64,000 bases of DNA from Cohnella fermenti (GCF_004801405.1 NZ_SSOB01000017.1:1-64000), one strand, 5' to 3'. Positions 53,526 to 62,296 are shown, counted from the first letter of the stretch. The notes: generated from the sequence alone by a model not told the origin. Program-made: numbers and translations.

Positions 53526-55088
53526 TTACACTGTCGCATAAACGGCCTCCTGATCGGCAACTTCCGCTTCCGCGGTTGCGGTTGCGGTTGTCTGAAGCTC
53601 CCGCTTCAGCGGTTCCCCCCACGGCGTCAAGGGCAGGGCGTCCACGAACTCGCAGCGAATCGGCGTTCCGCCAGCCCCGAGGCGATCCCGGCACCAACGC
53701 TCCAGTTGAACGGCCGATGCGATCCGCCCCCGGCGAAGAATAATGCGGACAATCGCTTCCCCTCCCGGAGCTTGCGTTCTGCCGACGCACGCCTTCGCGA
53801 CCGCGGGATGGGCGGCAATGATCTTCTCCATCTCGCCGGGCGTTATCATTCCCCTCTCCGTTGCAAAGCGATGGAATGCCCGGTCCCCCCAGTAGAAGCA
53901 GCCCGCTTCGTCGCGGCTGACCAGATCCCCCGTACGAATCCAATCTTGCCGCTCCGGCGGGGTTCCCTTTTTCCAGTACCCGAATGCAATCTGCGCTCCC
54001 CGGACGATCAGCTCTCCGACCTCTCCCGGCGGCATTTCGTCCAGGCTCCCTGTGCCGACGACTCTCGCTTCCACTCCGGGCAGAGGGAACCCGAGCGCGC
54101 CGTCCCGCCGCTTCCCCCGCGGAGGCAGCGCAAGCGCAAGCGATGCCGCCTCCGCCAGGCTGTATCTGCCGGACGTCCGTTCCTTCGTCGCGTCAGAGCT
54201 GCCGCTCGCAAGAGCGACGCAGCCCGTCCGTGCCGCCGCCGCGTTCAAGGACGCCAATCCTTCCGGATGCAGCAGCGGGGTTGCACGGCCGATCGGCTCC
54301 TCCTCCGCGTTCACTCCGCCTATCCAGTATGCCTGACGAACGGCTCCCGCCGCGATGCTTCCGTGGGTGAAGAGCGCCCCCTTGGCCGGACCGGTCGTGC
54401 CGCTCGAATACTGAATGACGGCCAGGTCGCCGGCCGCCGCTTCCTCCGCCTCTCCGTGCGCTTGCGCGGCTCCAAGAAGAGCGATGCCGTGAACGAGCCC
54501 GACGTCTCCCTTGCCGACTCTCCTCCGCAGGCCGCTCCAAGCCGCTTCGACCGCTTCCTGCCCCTTCCATCTCCCGCGTCTTTCTTCTATTAGTATAATC
54601 TTGATCGTACCAACCGCCTCGTGGAAAAGCCCCCTGTCCCGCAAAAGGCTCCGGCTTGCGATAACCGCCGCCGCCCCCGTCTCGGCCGTTCTTCTCGCAG
54701 CTTCTTCCGGTTCGCAGAGTTCGTGGATCGGAACGGCGACGCCACCCGCCAGCAGCACTCCGTAGTAGGCTTCGATCGCCGCCGGGACGGTTGGCAGGTA
54801 GATCGCCACCCGCTCCCCGCGCTTCACTCCGATGCTTCTCAGGCCGTTCGCGAAGCGGAAGCATCGGCCGAGCAACCGCGCGTACGAGCAGGTCCGCCCC
54901 TCGAACGAATACGCCGGGTCGCTCGGCCGCTCTCTCGCCGCGCGCACGAGCAGGTTCGCCGCGTTGCCGTCCGGCGGGTCTTCCGAAGGTTCCCGCAGCG
55001 GAGGGAACCGACTCCACCATTCCTGGAGGCGGATGCCCTCGGGTGCCTTGCTCTCCCATATCTCTGCCGTCTTATCCCCCAGTTCCAT
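53526..55088 (-). CDS. Degenerate AMP-binding (acyl-CoA synthetase-like) protein
   Basis: The 520-residue protein belongs to the adenylate-forming ANL superfamily: ATP loop YSSGTTGPAKG, A5-like GRYSLAEAA, A7-like DWIRTGDLVSRDEAG, hinge region and C-terminal domain. Two features are odd. Only about 45 residues separate LLHPEGL from the A5-like motif, where full-length relatives have about 100. The A10 motif PxTxxGKxxR reads PLTPWGEPLKR, so the catalytic Lys is Glu. Ligase activity is therefore doubtful, although some ANL members without this Lys have other roles. Start: ATG 55088, with GTG 55094 (after GGAAGG) an alternative. Flanked by a terminator downstream. Confidence 0.8.
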   Translation of the reverse strand: MELGDKTAEIWESKAPEGIRLQEWWSRFPPLREPSEDPPDGNAANLLVRAARERPSDPAYSFEGRTCSYARLLGRCFRFANGLRSIGVKRGERVAIYLPTVPAAIEAYYGVLLAGGVAVPIHELCEPEEAARRTAETGAAAVIASRSLLRDRGLFHEAVGTIKIILIEERRGRWKGQEAVEAAWSGLRRRVGKGDVGLVHGIALLGAAQAHGEAEEAAAGDLAVIQYSSGTTGPAKGALFTHGSIAAGAVRQAYWIGGVNAEEEPIGRATPLLHPEGLASLNAAAARTGCVALASGSSDATKERTSGRYSLAEAASLALALPPRGKRRDGALGFPLPGVEARVVGTGSLDEMPPGEVGELIVRGAQIAFGYWKKGTPPERQDWIRTGDLVSRDEAGCFYWGDRAFHRFATERGMITPGEMEKIIAAHPAVAKACVGRTQAPGGEAIVRIILRRGRIASAVQLERWCRDRLGAGGTPIRCEFVDALPLTPWGEPLKRELQTTATATAEAEVADQEAVYATV

Positions 55089-55223
55089 CTCCACCCCATC
55101 CTTCCTCGCAATAGTCGATGCGTGTCCTACCCCAACATATTCGCGCGCAGGAACGGACAGAACCCCGCCAGGCCGCAAGGGCCGAACGGGGCTCTGAAGG
55201 AGCTGTCGAGGATCAGATCCTGC

Positions 55224-56459
55224 TTACGATTCGAGCGCTTCGATATTGTAGACGTATTCCGTCCCGTCGAACAGCCACTTGCCGTCCTTCTTCACGAGGT
55301 AGTTGCCCTGGTGGAACCGGGTACGGAAGCCGTCCTCCAAGTCTTCGGCGACGATCGAGCGGATCGCGACGGCCTTGTCCGTTCCGTTGTAGTATACGAT
55401 CGACGTTTTCTCGGCCTGCAACTGTTGATCGTAATCGGCAAGCCCCGATTCGATCGCCGCAAAGTAAGCGTCAAGACCTTCCGTCCCGGAGAAAGTCGCC
55501 TTGTAAGCGGCCAAGTCCTCCTCGTTCAGGGCGTCCAGTTGCGCCTTCAGCACCGCTTCGATCGCCGCCTTGTCCGCGTCCGGAACCGGAACCGTCTCCT
55601 CGATCAAGGAGGCCCCTCCCGTGTACTGAACGGCGACGTATTCCATGTCGTACAGCAGCCACTCACCTTGCACCCCCGGATGGAGAGTCAGCAGCAGTTC
55701 GCTCGAGTTGTCGAAGTAATAGTCGTCTCCGCCGATTTTCACATTATCCTCGATCACATGCAGAACCGCTTCCTTGGCCGAATAGGCTTCGACGCCGGCT
55801 TCCCGGTACGTCGTCTTCGTCTGCAGCGATGCGTCCTTCTCCGCCAGAAGCTTCTCCTGCATCGCCCCGCGAATCGGGGAATCGTCCGCGATCAACGCCA
55901 GAACGGCGTCGGCATTCCGATCCTCCGCGTTGAAGATCTGCTCCGAGCGGTCCAGGAAGGAGAGAAGCTCCCGCTTCTGCTCCGCGTTCGGCCCTCTGTC
56001 GACGATAACGACCGTGCGGGTTGCCGCCGCCCAATCGACACTCTTGCCGGAGAGAGTAGCGATGAAGCGTACGCCGACAAGCGTTCTCCCATCCTTGACC
56101 ACCACTTGGCCGCTCATCGGCACCGACGTTCCGTCGACGAACGCAACATCCCCGCCGATGGACATCACGATCCGATGCTCGTCCGACGATGCGGTGATCG
56201 TCTTCGTCTTCGAAGCGTAATCGATGCTGTACCCGAGCGCCGCGAACAGCGACCGGAATTCGACGAACGTCGAGCCGCCGATGACCGAAGGCTGCACATT
56301 GAACGTCAACGCTTGTCCATTCAGCGTTACGGCAATCGGCTTCGCCGCTGCCGCAGCCGATGCGGTCGGCGCCGCCGCCGCGAATGTCGAGGGTATGGCA
56401 AGCATAAGGGCTGCACACGCAACCACGGCCTTCCTTGCGATCGATCTCTTCATGAACAT
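55224..56459 (-). CDS. Secreted protein with copper-amine-oxidase-N (stalk) domain
   Basis: The 411-residue protein has a signal peptide (~1-35, ending near AAAAP), a copper amine oxidase N-terminal-like domain (~45-135: VTLNGQALTFNVQPSVIGG, VEFRSLFAALGYSIDY, VDGTSVPMSGQVVVKDGRT and VGVRFIATLSG), then about 270 residues that look like two NTF2/DUF4878-like folds. The stalk domain is a common non-enzymatic envelope module in Paenibacillaceae. Function unknown; an extracellular wall or ligand-binding role is inferred. The ATG follows GGGAG by 6 bp; MKRS two codons later is also possible. Confidence 0.82.
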   Translation of the reverse strand: MFMKRSIARKAVVACAALMLAIPSTFAAAAPTASAAAAAKPIAVTLNGQALTFNVQPSVIGGSTFVEFRSLFAALGYSIDYASKTKTITASSDEHRIVMSIGGDVAFVDGTSVPMSGQVVVKDGRTLVGVRFIATLSGKSVDWAAATRTVVIVDRGPNAEQKRELLSFLDRSEQIFNAEDRNADAVLALIADDSPIRGAMQEKLLAEKDASLQTKTTYREAGVEAYSAKEAVLHVIEDNVKIGGDDYYFDNSSELLLTLHPGVQGEWLLYDMEYVAVQYTGGASLIEETVPVPDADKAAIEAVLKAQLDALNEEDLAAYKATFSGTEGLDAYFAAIESGLADYDQQLQAEKTSIVYYNGTDKAVAIRSIVAEDLEDGFRTRFHQGNYLVKKDGKWLFDGTEYVYNIEALES

Positions 56460-56564
56460 GCTCCTCTCCCGTTGCCCAATTATCGTATTCCGCATTCCGC
56501 TTCCCCCACTTTACCCCTAATTCCCTCGTCGGGGAATACCCGGCCGGGATTAATCGAACAAGCT

Positions 56565-57128
56565 TTAATCGAGCAAGCTCTTCAGATCGGACAGACTCGG
56601 CTTCTGGAACTCGATCGCCGCTTGTCCCGCTTCAATCCGGACCTCCTTGATCTTCAGCCAATCCGGCAGCTCGCTTCCGAGCGGAATCGTCACCTCCGCG
56701 AACGAGTCCGCGGGAAGGTGAATGCCCCGGATGCGCGCATCCGAGACTCTCGCGATCAGATTCGGCGATACCCACTCGACGTCATACGTCAGCGTCATGC
56801 CGATCGGAATCCGGCCCATCGCCTCGACGTTCACGTCCGCGATCAACGCTCCGTCCCCGAGCCGGAATTGCACGCCCGTCAATTCCGCATCCTTCATCCG
56901 GATCGGATTCTCGGCAAGCTGCGCCTTCGCCAGATTGTTCACGTCCTCTTCCGACAGGACGAGGGTCGTCGACAGCCGCTTCGCCATATCGATCGCGCGG
57001 TCCCGCAGCGGAACATCCTCATAGCGAAGATCAAGCTCTTGCTGGGGCGCCGCGTAGCGGTAAGCGACAATAACAATCCCGACAACCACAAGAATGAGTA
57101 CGAAGAGCGCTATCCACCATTTTCTCAT
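56565..57128 (-). CDS. Membrane-anchored protein of unknown function (YpmS/DUF2140-like)
   Basis: The 187-residue protein has an N-terminal anchor helix (~5-25, WIALFVLILVVVGIVIVAY) and an outer domain of amphipathic strands (VQFRLGDGALIADVNVEAMGR split as FRLGDGALIADV; IPIGMTLTYDVEW). This pattern resembles YpmS/DUF2140 lipid-binding-like beta proteins of Bacillales, but the match is by eye only. The ATG at 57128 has AAGGAGG 5 bp upstream. It is divergent from the ilvA leader. Confidence 0.65.
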   Translation of the reverse strand: MRKWWIALFVLILVVVGIVIVAYRYAAPQQELDLRYEDVPLRDRAIDMAKRLSTTLVLSEEDVNNLAKAQLAENPIRMKDAELTGVQFRLGDGALIADVNVEAMGRIPIGMTLTYDVEWVSPNLIARVSDARIRGIHLPADSFAEVTIPLGSELPDWLKIKEVRIEAGQAAIEFQKPSLSDLKSLLD

Positions 57129-57166
57129 GTCGGCCTCCTTCTTCATGCCATAACGACAACTGAGCA

Positions 57167-57195
57167 TTGACTTCCGCCCCTGGTAAGAGTATAAC
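57167..57195 (+). promoter_or_regulatory. Promoter of the T-box/ilvA transcript
   Basis: TTGACT (57167-57172) and TATAAC (57190-57195) are 17 bp apart, just before the T-box leader. Confidence 0.7.
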
Positions 57196-57199
57196 ATTA

Positions 57200-57478
57200 G
57201 TTAAAATTCAATGAAGGGAATACGTTCCCCGGCCCCCCGAACCCCAGAGAATCGGCGATTGCTGCGAGCCGACGTCCGGACCCGAGCGAATATCCTCCCC
57301 GAGAAGTCGCGCCCAGCCTCCGCAAGCGCGAACGGCCGCCCCCGTTACGGGCACGCGCCCCGAAGGCGCGGCTGAAGCGCCGCAGTGCGCGGATCGCCTG
57401 ACCGGCGTCCGACCGCATGCGGAACGAGGGTGGTACCACGGATATTGCGTCCGTCCCTTTACGAGGGACGGATTTTTT
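57200..57478 (+). ncRNA. T-box riboswitch, probably isoleucine-specific
   Basis: Stem I elements are present (CAGAGAATCGGCG at 57245 pairing with GCCGAC), a specifier-loop-like GAATATCCTCC with ATC (Ile codon) at 57292-57294, the T-box AGGGTGGTACCACGG (57427-57441), and a terminator CCGTCCC/GGGACGG with a T-run (57451-57478). Uncharged tRNA-Ile should pair with specifier and T-box and allow transcription of ilvA, the first enzyme of isoleucine synthesis. The specifier reading is the least sure part. Confidence 0.88.
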
Positions 57479-57535
57479 GTTTGCTCTTGCGCTTATACGA
57501 CGAACTCATCCCTTAATGGAAAGGCAGGCCATCCC

Positions 57536-58798
57536 ATGTCCCAGACAACCCCGTCCCCCGTCCGCTTGGAAGATATTCTTCATGCCCACCGCGTGCTCCA
57601 GGAGGTTGTGCTCTCGACGCCGCTGCAGCCCAATCGCGCGTTGTCGGCCAAGCACGGCTGCCAGATCTACCTGAAGCGGGAAGATCAACAGACCGTACGC
57701 TCGTTCAAAATCCGCGGAGCCTTCAACCTGATCTCCGCTTTGCCGGAGGAGACGAGGCAAGCCGGCGTTGTCTGCGCGAGCGCAGGCAATCACGCCCAAG
57801 GCGTCGCTTACTCCTGCCAGGCGCTCGGCATTCCCGGCATCATCTTCATGCCGACGACGACTCCGCGCCAGAAGATCAACCAAGTGAAGCTGTTCGGCGG
57901 CGACAACGTCGACATCCGGCTCGTCGGGGATACGTTCGACGATGCATATAAGGCGGCTATCCAGGTGAGCCGCGAGCAGTCCCTGGCCTTCGTTCACCCG
58001 TTCGACGATCCGCGAATCATCGCCGGCAACGCGACGGTCGGCAAGGAGATCGTCGAAGCGAGCAAGCAGCCGATCGACGTTGTGCTCGTGACGATCGGCG
58101 GGGGCGGACTTGCCGCCGGCGTCGCCGCCTACGTGAAGGCGGTCAGCCCGTCCACGGCGGTGATCGGGGTCGAGCCGGAGGGCGCGGCCTCCATGCGGAA
58201 GGCGCTCGACGAGCAGCAGGTCGTCACCTTGGCCGAGATCGATAAATTCGTCGACGGGGCGGCGGTCAAGCGGGTCGGCGACCTGACGTACGCGATGTGC
58301 CGGGAGCTGCTCGACGATGTCATCGCCGTTCCCGAAGGCAAGGTGTGCACCACGATTCTGGAGCTGTACAACGAGCACGCCATCGTCGCCGAACCGGCCG
58401 GCGCCTTGCCGGTTGCAGCGCTCTCCCTGCTTGGCGAGAGGTTAGACGGCAAGAACGTCGTCTGCATCGTCAGCGGCGGCAACAACGACATCGACCGCAT
58501 GCAGGAGATCAAGGAGCGCTCCATGATCTACGAGGGGCTGAAGCATTACTTCATGATCAACTTCCCGCAGCGGGCGGGCGCCCTTCGCGAGTTCCTCGAT
58601 GACGTGCTCGGCCCGAACGACGACATCGTGCAGTTCGAATACACGAAGAAGCACAACAAGGATAACGGCCCCGCGCTGGTCGGCGTCGAGCTCAAAAGCC
58701 GCGAGGACTACGAGCCGCTCGTCGAGCGCATGAACCGCAAAGGGTTCGTCTACGCCGAGCTCAACAAGGACCCGCTGCTGTTCAACCTGCTGATCTGA
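57536..58798 (+). CDS. ilvA: Threonine ammonia-lyase (threonine deaminase)
   Basis: The 420-residue PLP enzyme converts threonine to 2-oxobutanoate for isoleucine synthesis. The PLP Lys lies in VRSFKIRGAF, the substrate loop in SAGNHAQGVAY, and the phosphate-binding Gly-rich loop in TIGGGGLAAG; SGGNND is typical. The C-terminal ~90 residues form one ACT-like regulatory domain (NFPQRAGALREFLDDVLGP), the short Bacillus-type form rather than the two-ACT enterobacterial form. Control is through the T-box leader. It is not next to other ilv genes. Confidence 0.95.
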   Translation: MSQTTPSPVRLEDILHAHRVLQEVVLSTPLQPNRALSAKHGCQIYLKREDQQTVRSFKIRGAFNLISALPEETRQAGVVCASAGNHAQGVAYSCQALGIPGIIFMPTTTPRQKINQVKLFGGDNVDIRLVGDTFDDAYKAAIQVSREQSLAFVHPFDDPRIIAGNATVGKEIVEASKQPIDVVLVTIGGGGLAAGVAAYVKAVSPSTAVIGVEPEGAASMRKALDEQQVVTLAEIDKFVDGAAVKRVGDLTYAMCRELLDDVIAVPEGKVCTTILELYNEHAIVAEPAGALPVAALSLLGERLDGKNVVCIVSGGNNDIDRMQEIKERSMIYEGLKHYFMINFPQRAGALREFLDDVLGPNDDIVQFEYTKKHNKDNGPALVGVELKSREDYEPLVERMNRKGFVYAELNKDPLLFNLLI

Positions 58799-58945
58799 CG
58801 ATTAACGCACAATCGGTATGCTCCTCCTCGAATCCCTGCGGGACAAAGCCGCCGCTTCGGCCGGCTCTGTCCCCGGGAGGGGCGTGCGCTGTTGCGCGGG
58901 GGGCGTGCGGGAGAGAGTTAGTGCGAATGCGGGGCTGTGAGGCCA

Positions 58946-59055
58946 TTGCAAGGGCGAGTTTGTTGTGAGGCTGCTGTTGTGAGGCTGCGCGTAATGCGGA
59001 GCTGCGAGCAGGCTGCGAGGATGCGAGGCTTTTGCAAGGGCGAGTTTGTTGTTAG
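58946..59055 (+). repeat. Direct repeat TTGCAAGGGCGAGTTTGTTG, two copies
   Basis: The 20-mer occurs at 58946 and 59032, 86 bp apart, within a Gly-codon-like GCGAGGCTG-rich stretch downstream of ilvA. The gap 58799-59660 holds this, array E and a promoter. No gene is credible there. Confidence 0.7.
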
Positions 59056-59136
59056 GTTGAGCTTTATGCGAAGCTGAGCGTAAGTTGCGAGGCAACGAGT
59101 AAATTTGTGATGTTGAGAGCCCTTTGCGAGACTACG

Positions 59137-59313
59137 AATGTGAAATTTCACATTAAATTGGTCAAATTCGCCTCGCCAACGGGGTTTTATGCTATTTTTC
59201 ACATAAATCAGGCCTCCGCGAGGGCCAAGCCCCCCAATGAATACGAAATTTCACATATATTCCGCCAATCACCCCCTTCCGGACAGGAACGAATGTGATT
59301 TTTCACATAAAAC
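59137..59313 (+). repeat. Intergenic array E: four dyad cores spaced 51-52 bp
   Basis: Cores start at 59139 (ATGTGAAATTTCACAT, a perfect palindrome), 59190 (ATGCTATTTTTCACAT), 59241 (ATACGAAATTTCACAT) and 59293 (ATGTGATTTTTCACAT, a perfect stem with a 4-nt loop). Steps are 51, 51 and 52 bp. Confidence 0.8.
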
Positions 59314-59581
59314 AAGAAAACCCGCCGCCGAACCGCCCCTTTGCACCTTCCTCCCCAGTAACAGTCGCAATCACCAACCATCACTCCCGCCAACAGCCTC
59401 ATTCACCAACAATCGCTCTCGCCAACCGTCGCCCTCCCCCCTAGCCACATCTGCCGACATGAATCTCCCCCGTCGCTGCGAGGTACTCTGCACAGAGAAG
59501 GGAGCGCCTGGACCGACGGGAACTTCGGACGAAGTGCGACGTAATAGAGAGAGCGGCCGTTGCCCCCAGCCCTGGCGAAAA

Positions 59582-59610
59582 TTGGACTTCATCCGCGAAT
59601 GCCCTATAAT
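59582..59610 (+). promoter_or_regulatory. Promoter of the MFS/VTT operon
   Basis: TTGGAC (59582-59587) and a perfect TATAAT (59605-59610) are separated by 17 bp, 51 bp before the MFS start codon. Confidence 0.75.
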
Positions 59611-59660
59611 CAAACTATAACGTCAACCGACTCCCACCAGGATACAGAAGGAGACGCTTA

Positions 59661-60860
59661 GTGAGGACATCCGCATCCAAGTCGCTGTTCGCCCCGGAGA
59701 TGACGCTCCTGATCGCCGCGCTGTTCCTCGTCGAATTCGTTCGCGGGGCCGCCCTTATCAGCTTCCTGCCGATCTACGGCAAGAATGAGCTTGGGCTCGA
59801 GCTCGACGTTATCGGCATCGCAACGACCGCCCACTTCGTCACGGACGCCGTCGTCAAGCTGTTCATCGGCTACCTGATGCACAGGTTCAACGTTCGAACC
59901 TTGGTGAGCGGAGGGCTGCTTCTGTCCCTGGCCGGCATGCTGATGCTCGGTCAAGCGGAACTGCCCTGGGTGTTCATCGTCGGCTGCGCGATCTACGGCA
60001 TCGGAATCTCCCCGATCTGGATCGTCTGCCTGACCCGCGTGACCGAAGAACGGCGAGCGACGCAGATGGGCACGCTGTACACGTTCTGGCTGGTCGGCCT
60101 CGGCGTCGGACCCGTCGTCACGAACTTTACGCTGGAATACAGCTCTGCGATTACGTATTGGATTCTGGTCCTTGCATCGGCAATCGCCTTGCTGCTGTCG
60201 CTCTTCATTCCGAAGCGCTCGCACGCGGAGATCGACTTCGTGCCGTTTAAGCGTCAACTGGCGCTGCTCGGAGATCGGCTCAAGGAGATGAAGCTGCTGC
60301 TGCCCGGCATGGTGCTGCAGACGCTCGGAGCCGGCATGCTGATGCCGATTCTGCCGAGCTTCGCGAGCGATCATCTGGGGCTGGCGCCCTCGCAATACAG
60401 CCTGCTCCTCTTCATCGGAGGCGGCTGCACGGCCGCGGCGCTGATCCCGATGGGCCGCTTGGCGGACAGCGTCGGCCGCAAGTGGTTTCTCGTGCTAGGC
60501 TTCCTGCTGTTCGCCATCGCCCTGTTCGCGCTCACACGGGGGCCTGGGCTCGGCATCTCGCTCATGTGGGCCTGCGTGCTCGGAGCCTCTTATGGGGCCG
60601 TCCTGCCCGCTTGGAACGCTCTGCTCGCCGCCTATGTCCCGCCCGGCCAGAAAGGCCTCGGCTGGGGCGTCTTCTCCACCGTAGAGAGCATAGGCAGCCT
60701 GCTGGGGCCAAGCATCGGCGGTGTCCTGGCGGCATCTCTGGGAGAACCGGCGGCTGTCGGCTCGGCTGGGGCGATTTTCCTAGTTATTGGTGTGTTCTAT
60801 GTGCTATTCCCATTCCGTCTGTTCCGTGGAGAATGGTCCGCGGGAGACGCTGCGAGGTAA
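59661..60860 (+). CDS. MFS transporter
   Basis: The 399-residue protein has twelve predicted membrane helices. The loop after helix 8 reads GRLADSVGRKWFLVLG, a good match to the MFS motif G-x-L-a-D-r-x-G-R-k, and GASYGAVLPAWNALLAAY is typical of drug-efflux-type members. Substrate unknown. Start GTG with AAGGAG 7 bp upstream. The next gene starts 3 bp after its stop, so the two form an operon. Confidence 0.88.
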   Translation: MRTSASKSLFAPEMTLLIAALFLVEFVRGAALISFLPIYGKNELGLELDVIGIATTAHFVTDAVVKLFIGYLMHRFNVRTLVSGGLLLSLAGMLMLGQAELPWVFIVGCAIYGIGISPIWIVCLTRVTEERRATQMGTLYTFWLVGLGVGPVVTNFTLEYSSAITYWILVLASAIALLLSLFIPKRSHAEIDFVPFKRQLALLGDRLKEMKLLLPGMVLQTLGAGMLMPILPSFASDHLGLAPSQYSLLLFIGGGCTAAALIPMGRLADSVGRKWFLVLGFLLFAIALFALTRGPGLGISLMWACVLGASYGAVLPAWNALLAAYVPPGQKGLGWGVFSTVESIGSLLGPSIGGVLAASLGEPAAVGSAGAIFLVIGVFYVLFPFRLFRGEWSAGDAAR

Positions 60861-60863
60861 ATC

Positions 60864-61493
60864 ATGCATGACTTTATCGCCCTGTTCGGGGCGCAAACAT
60901 GGGAGAAGCTGACCAGCTACTTCAAAAGCTTCAGCCTGGACGACATCCAGTCGCTGCTCGACCAATATTCGGCGCTTGGCCCGCTTCCGGGCATTCTTCT
61001 GCCGCTTGCCGAGGCGTTCCTGCCGTTCCTGCCGCTTATCGTATTCGTGGTGGCCAACTCGAACGCTTACGGGATCTGGTTCGGCTTCCTGTTCTCGTGG
61101 ATCGGCGTATCCGTCGGCTCGATTCTCGTCTTCACCATCGCGCGCAGGATCGGGCTGAAGTACGGGGACCGCATCCGCCGCCGCCTGCCCAAGATGGAGA
61201 GCTTCTTCTCGTGGATCGAACGCAGAGGCTTCAGCCCGATCTTCATCCTGTCCTGCTTCCCGTTCACGCCATCCGTCCTTGTCAACTTGTCCGCCGGCCT
61301 CTCCAAAATCCCCTTCCACACCTTCGTCACGGCCACCATCCTGGGCAAGGGCGTCATGATCTTCATCCTGAGCTTCCTCGGGCATGATTATCGGGCGCTG
61401 ATCGAGCATCCTTCGCGGCTGATTCTCGCCGGTGTGGTGCTGTTCCTGCTCTGGCTGGTCGGCAAAAGGCTCGAGAACCGCTACCTGAAGTAG
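60864..61493 (+). CDS. VTT-domain (TVP38/TMEM64, DedA-like) membrane protein
   Basis: The 209-residue protein has five or six membrane segments and VTT-family features: FLPFLPLIVFVVANSNAYG, GSILVFTIARRIG, RRGFSPIFILSCFPFTPSVL split around the re-entrant loop, and LGKGVMIF. Such proteins act in membrane-lipid (for example undecaprenyl phosphate or phospholipid) movement between leaflets. It is translated right after the MFS gene. Confidence 0.88.
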   Translation: MHDFIALFGAQTWEKLTSYFKSFSLDDIQSLLDQYSALGPLPGILLPLAEAFLPFLPLIVFVVANSNAYGIWFGFLFSWIGVSVGSILVFTIARRIGLKYGDRIRRRLPKMESFFSWIERRGFSPIFILSCFPFTPSVLVNLSAGLSKIPFHTFVTATILGKGVMIFILSFLGHDYRALIEHPSRLILAGVVLFLLWLVGKRLENRYLK

Positions 61494-61650
61494 CCTGCTC
61501 CCGCGAGTGCTTGTTCGATGGGTTGCATGTCGGTTGGGAGAGAGGCTGGCTGGAGGCGGAGGTACGAGATCGGTCACGGCGCCCGAGCGGGAATAAACCT
61601 CCCGGCGCCGTGGCATTCTAACCCTGAATGGACCGAGCAAGGGAAGGGAG

Positions 61651-61803
61651 ATGAGCATCCTGTCAGGCGAATATCCATCCGAGAAGCAGCTCGCGGCCAG
61701 CCGCGCCCAATCCAAGGCGGACCGTTCGGGCCAAGGCAAGGAGAAGGCCCGTCGGCTCCAATCCGAGGCCGATTCCGCCGGTTACCGCAAGCACGGCGAT
61801 TAG
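61651..61803 (+). CDS. Small hydrophilic protein, hypothetical
   Basis: A 50-residue frame reads MSILSGEYPSEKQLAASRAQ at its start and ends in GYRKHGD. It follows GGGAAGGGAG and lies 80 bp before the DUF3905-like gene. It is rich in Gln, Ser, Arg and Lys, with no signal, and resembles minor spore or stress proteins only in general style. I do not recognise a family. Confidence 0.4.
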   Translation: MSILSGEYPSEKQLAASRAQSKADRSGQGKEKARRLQSEADSAGYRKHGD

Positions 61804-61882
61804 AGAATCGAATGCCGCGCCGTCGCACAACCGCTGCTCCAGCCTGCAGCGCATGACATCCGCAGACGAGGTGACACCCAGA

Positions 61883-62158
61883 ATGAGCGAACATTCCATG
61901 CCTCCTGTCTCCGGCGAACGCGTCGAGACGGACGGAGTCTACAAGAACGAATGGGGCCGCGAGGAAGAATTGGAACGCGGAACGACTTTTCCGGCCGACC
62001 CGATGCTCGGGGAGACCGAGTGGGAGCTTGCCGAGATGAGCTTCGACAACCATCACGAAGGCAGAACCGATCCCCGGCTCGTCCCCAAGAAGAACGACAT
62101 CGACAAGCAGGGCAAGATCGACCACCCCCGCCGCCAGATGGACCGCGGGAAGAAGTAA
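61883..62158 (+). CDS. Small DUF3905-like protein
   Basis: The 91-residue protein contains VYKNEWGREEELERG, FPADPMLGETEWELAEMSFD and NHHEGRTDPRLVPKKNDIDK, a pattern I associate with DUF3905 of spore-forming Bacilli. Function unknown. The ATG at 61883 follows AGGTG. A terminator follows 10 bp after the stop. Confidence 0.7.
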   Translation: MSEHSMPPVSGERVETDGVYKNEWGREEELERGTTFPADPMLGETEWELAEMSFDNHHEGRTDPRLVPKKNDIDKQGKIDHPRRQMDRGKK

Positions 62159-62168
62159 TAATAAACAG

Positions 62169-62199
62169 AAGTTGCTGATATACTCACAGCAACTTTAAT
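62169..62199 (+). terminator. Terminator after the DUF3905-like gene
   Basis: AAGTTGCTG (62169-62177) and CAGCAACTT (62187-62195) form a 9-bp stem followed by TAATT. Confidence 0.7.
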
Positions 62200-62296
62200 T
62201 CATGTCGCGAAGCACGCGCATCCCTCGATATCCCGCCATACGGCGAGAGGTGAGGAGGCGCGTGTTTTTTTATGCTATAGTGGGGAGGACAAATGG

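Noticed and set aside
58840..58873. Terminator after ilvA
   Set aside because: A GC-rich dyad is present but has a mismatch and no T-run, so it was not listed.
112..59308. CRP/FNR binding sites for TGTGA...TCACA
   Set aside because: The half-sites are 4 bp apart instead of 6, and the arrays mostly lie between or after genes rather than in promoters.
110..59313. CRISPR arrays
   Set aside because: The repeats are short (about 16 bp), differ from copy to copy, come in sets of one to four, and no cas gene is present. Spacing resembles CRISPR, but the other features do not.
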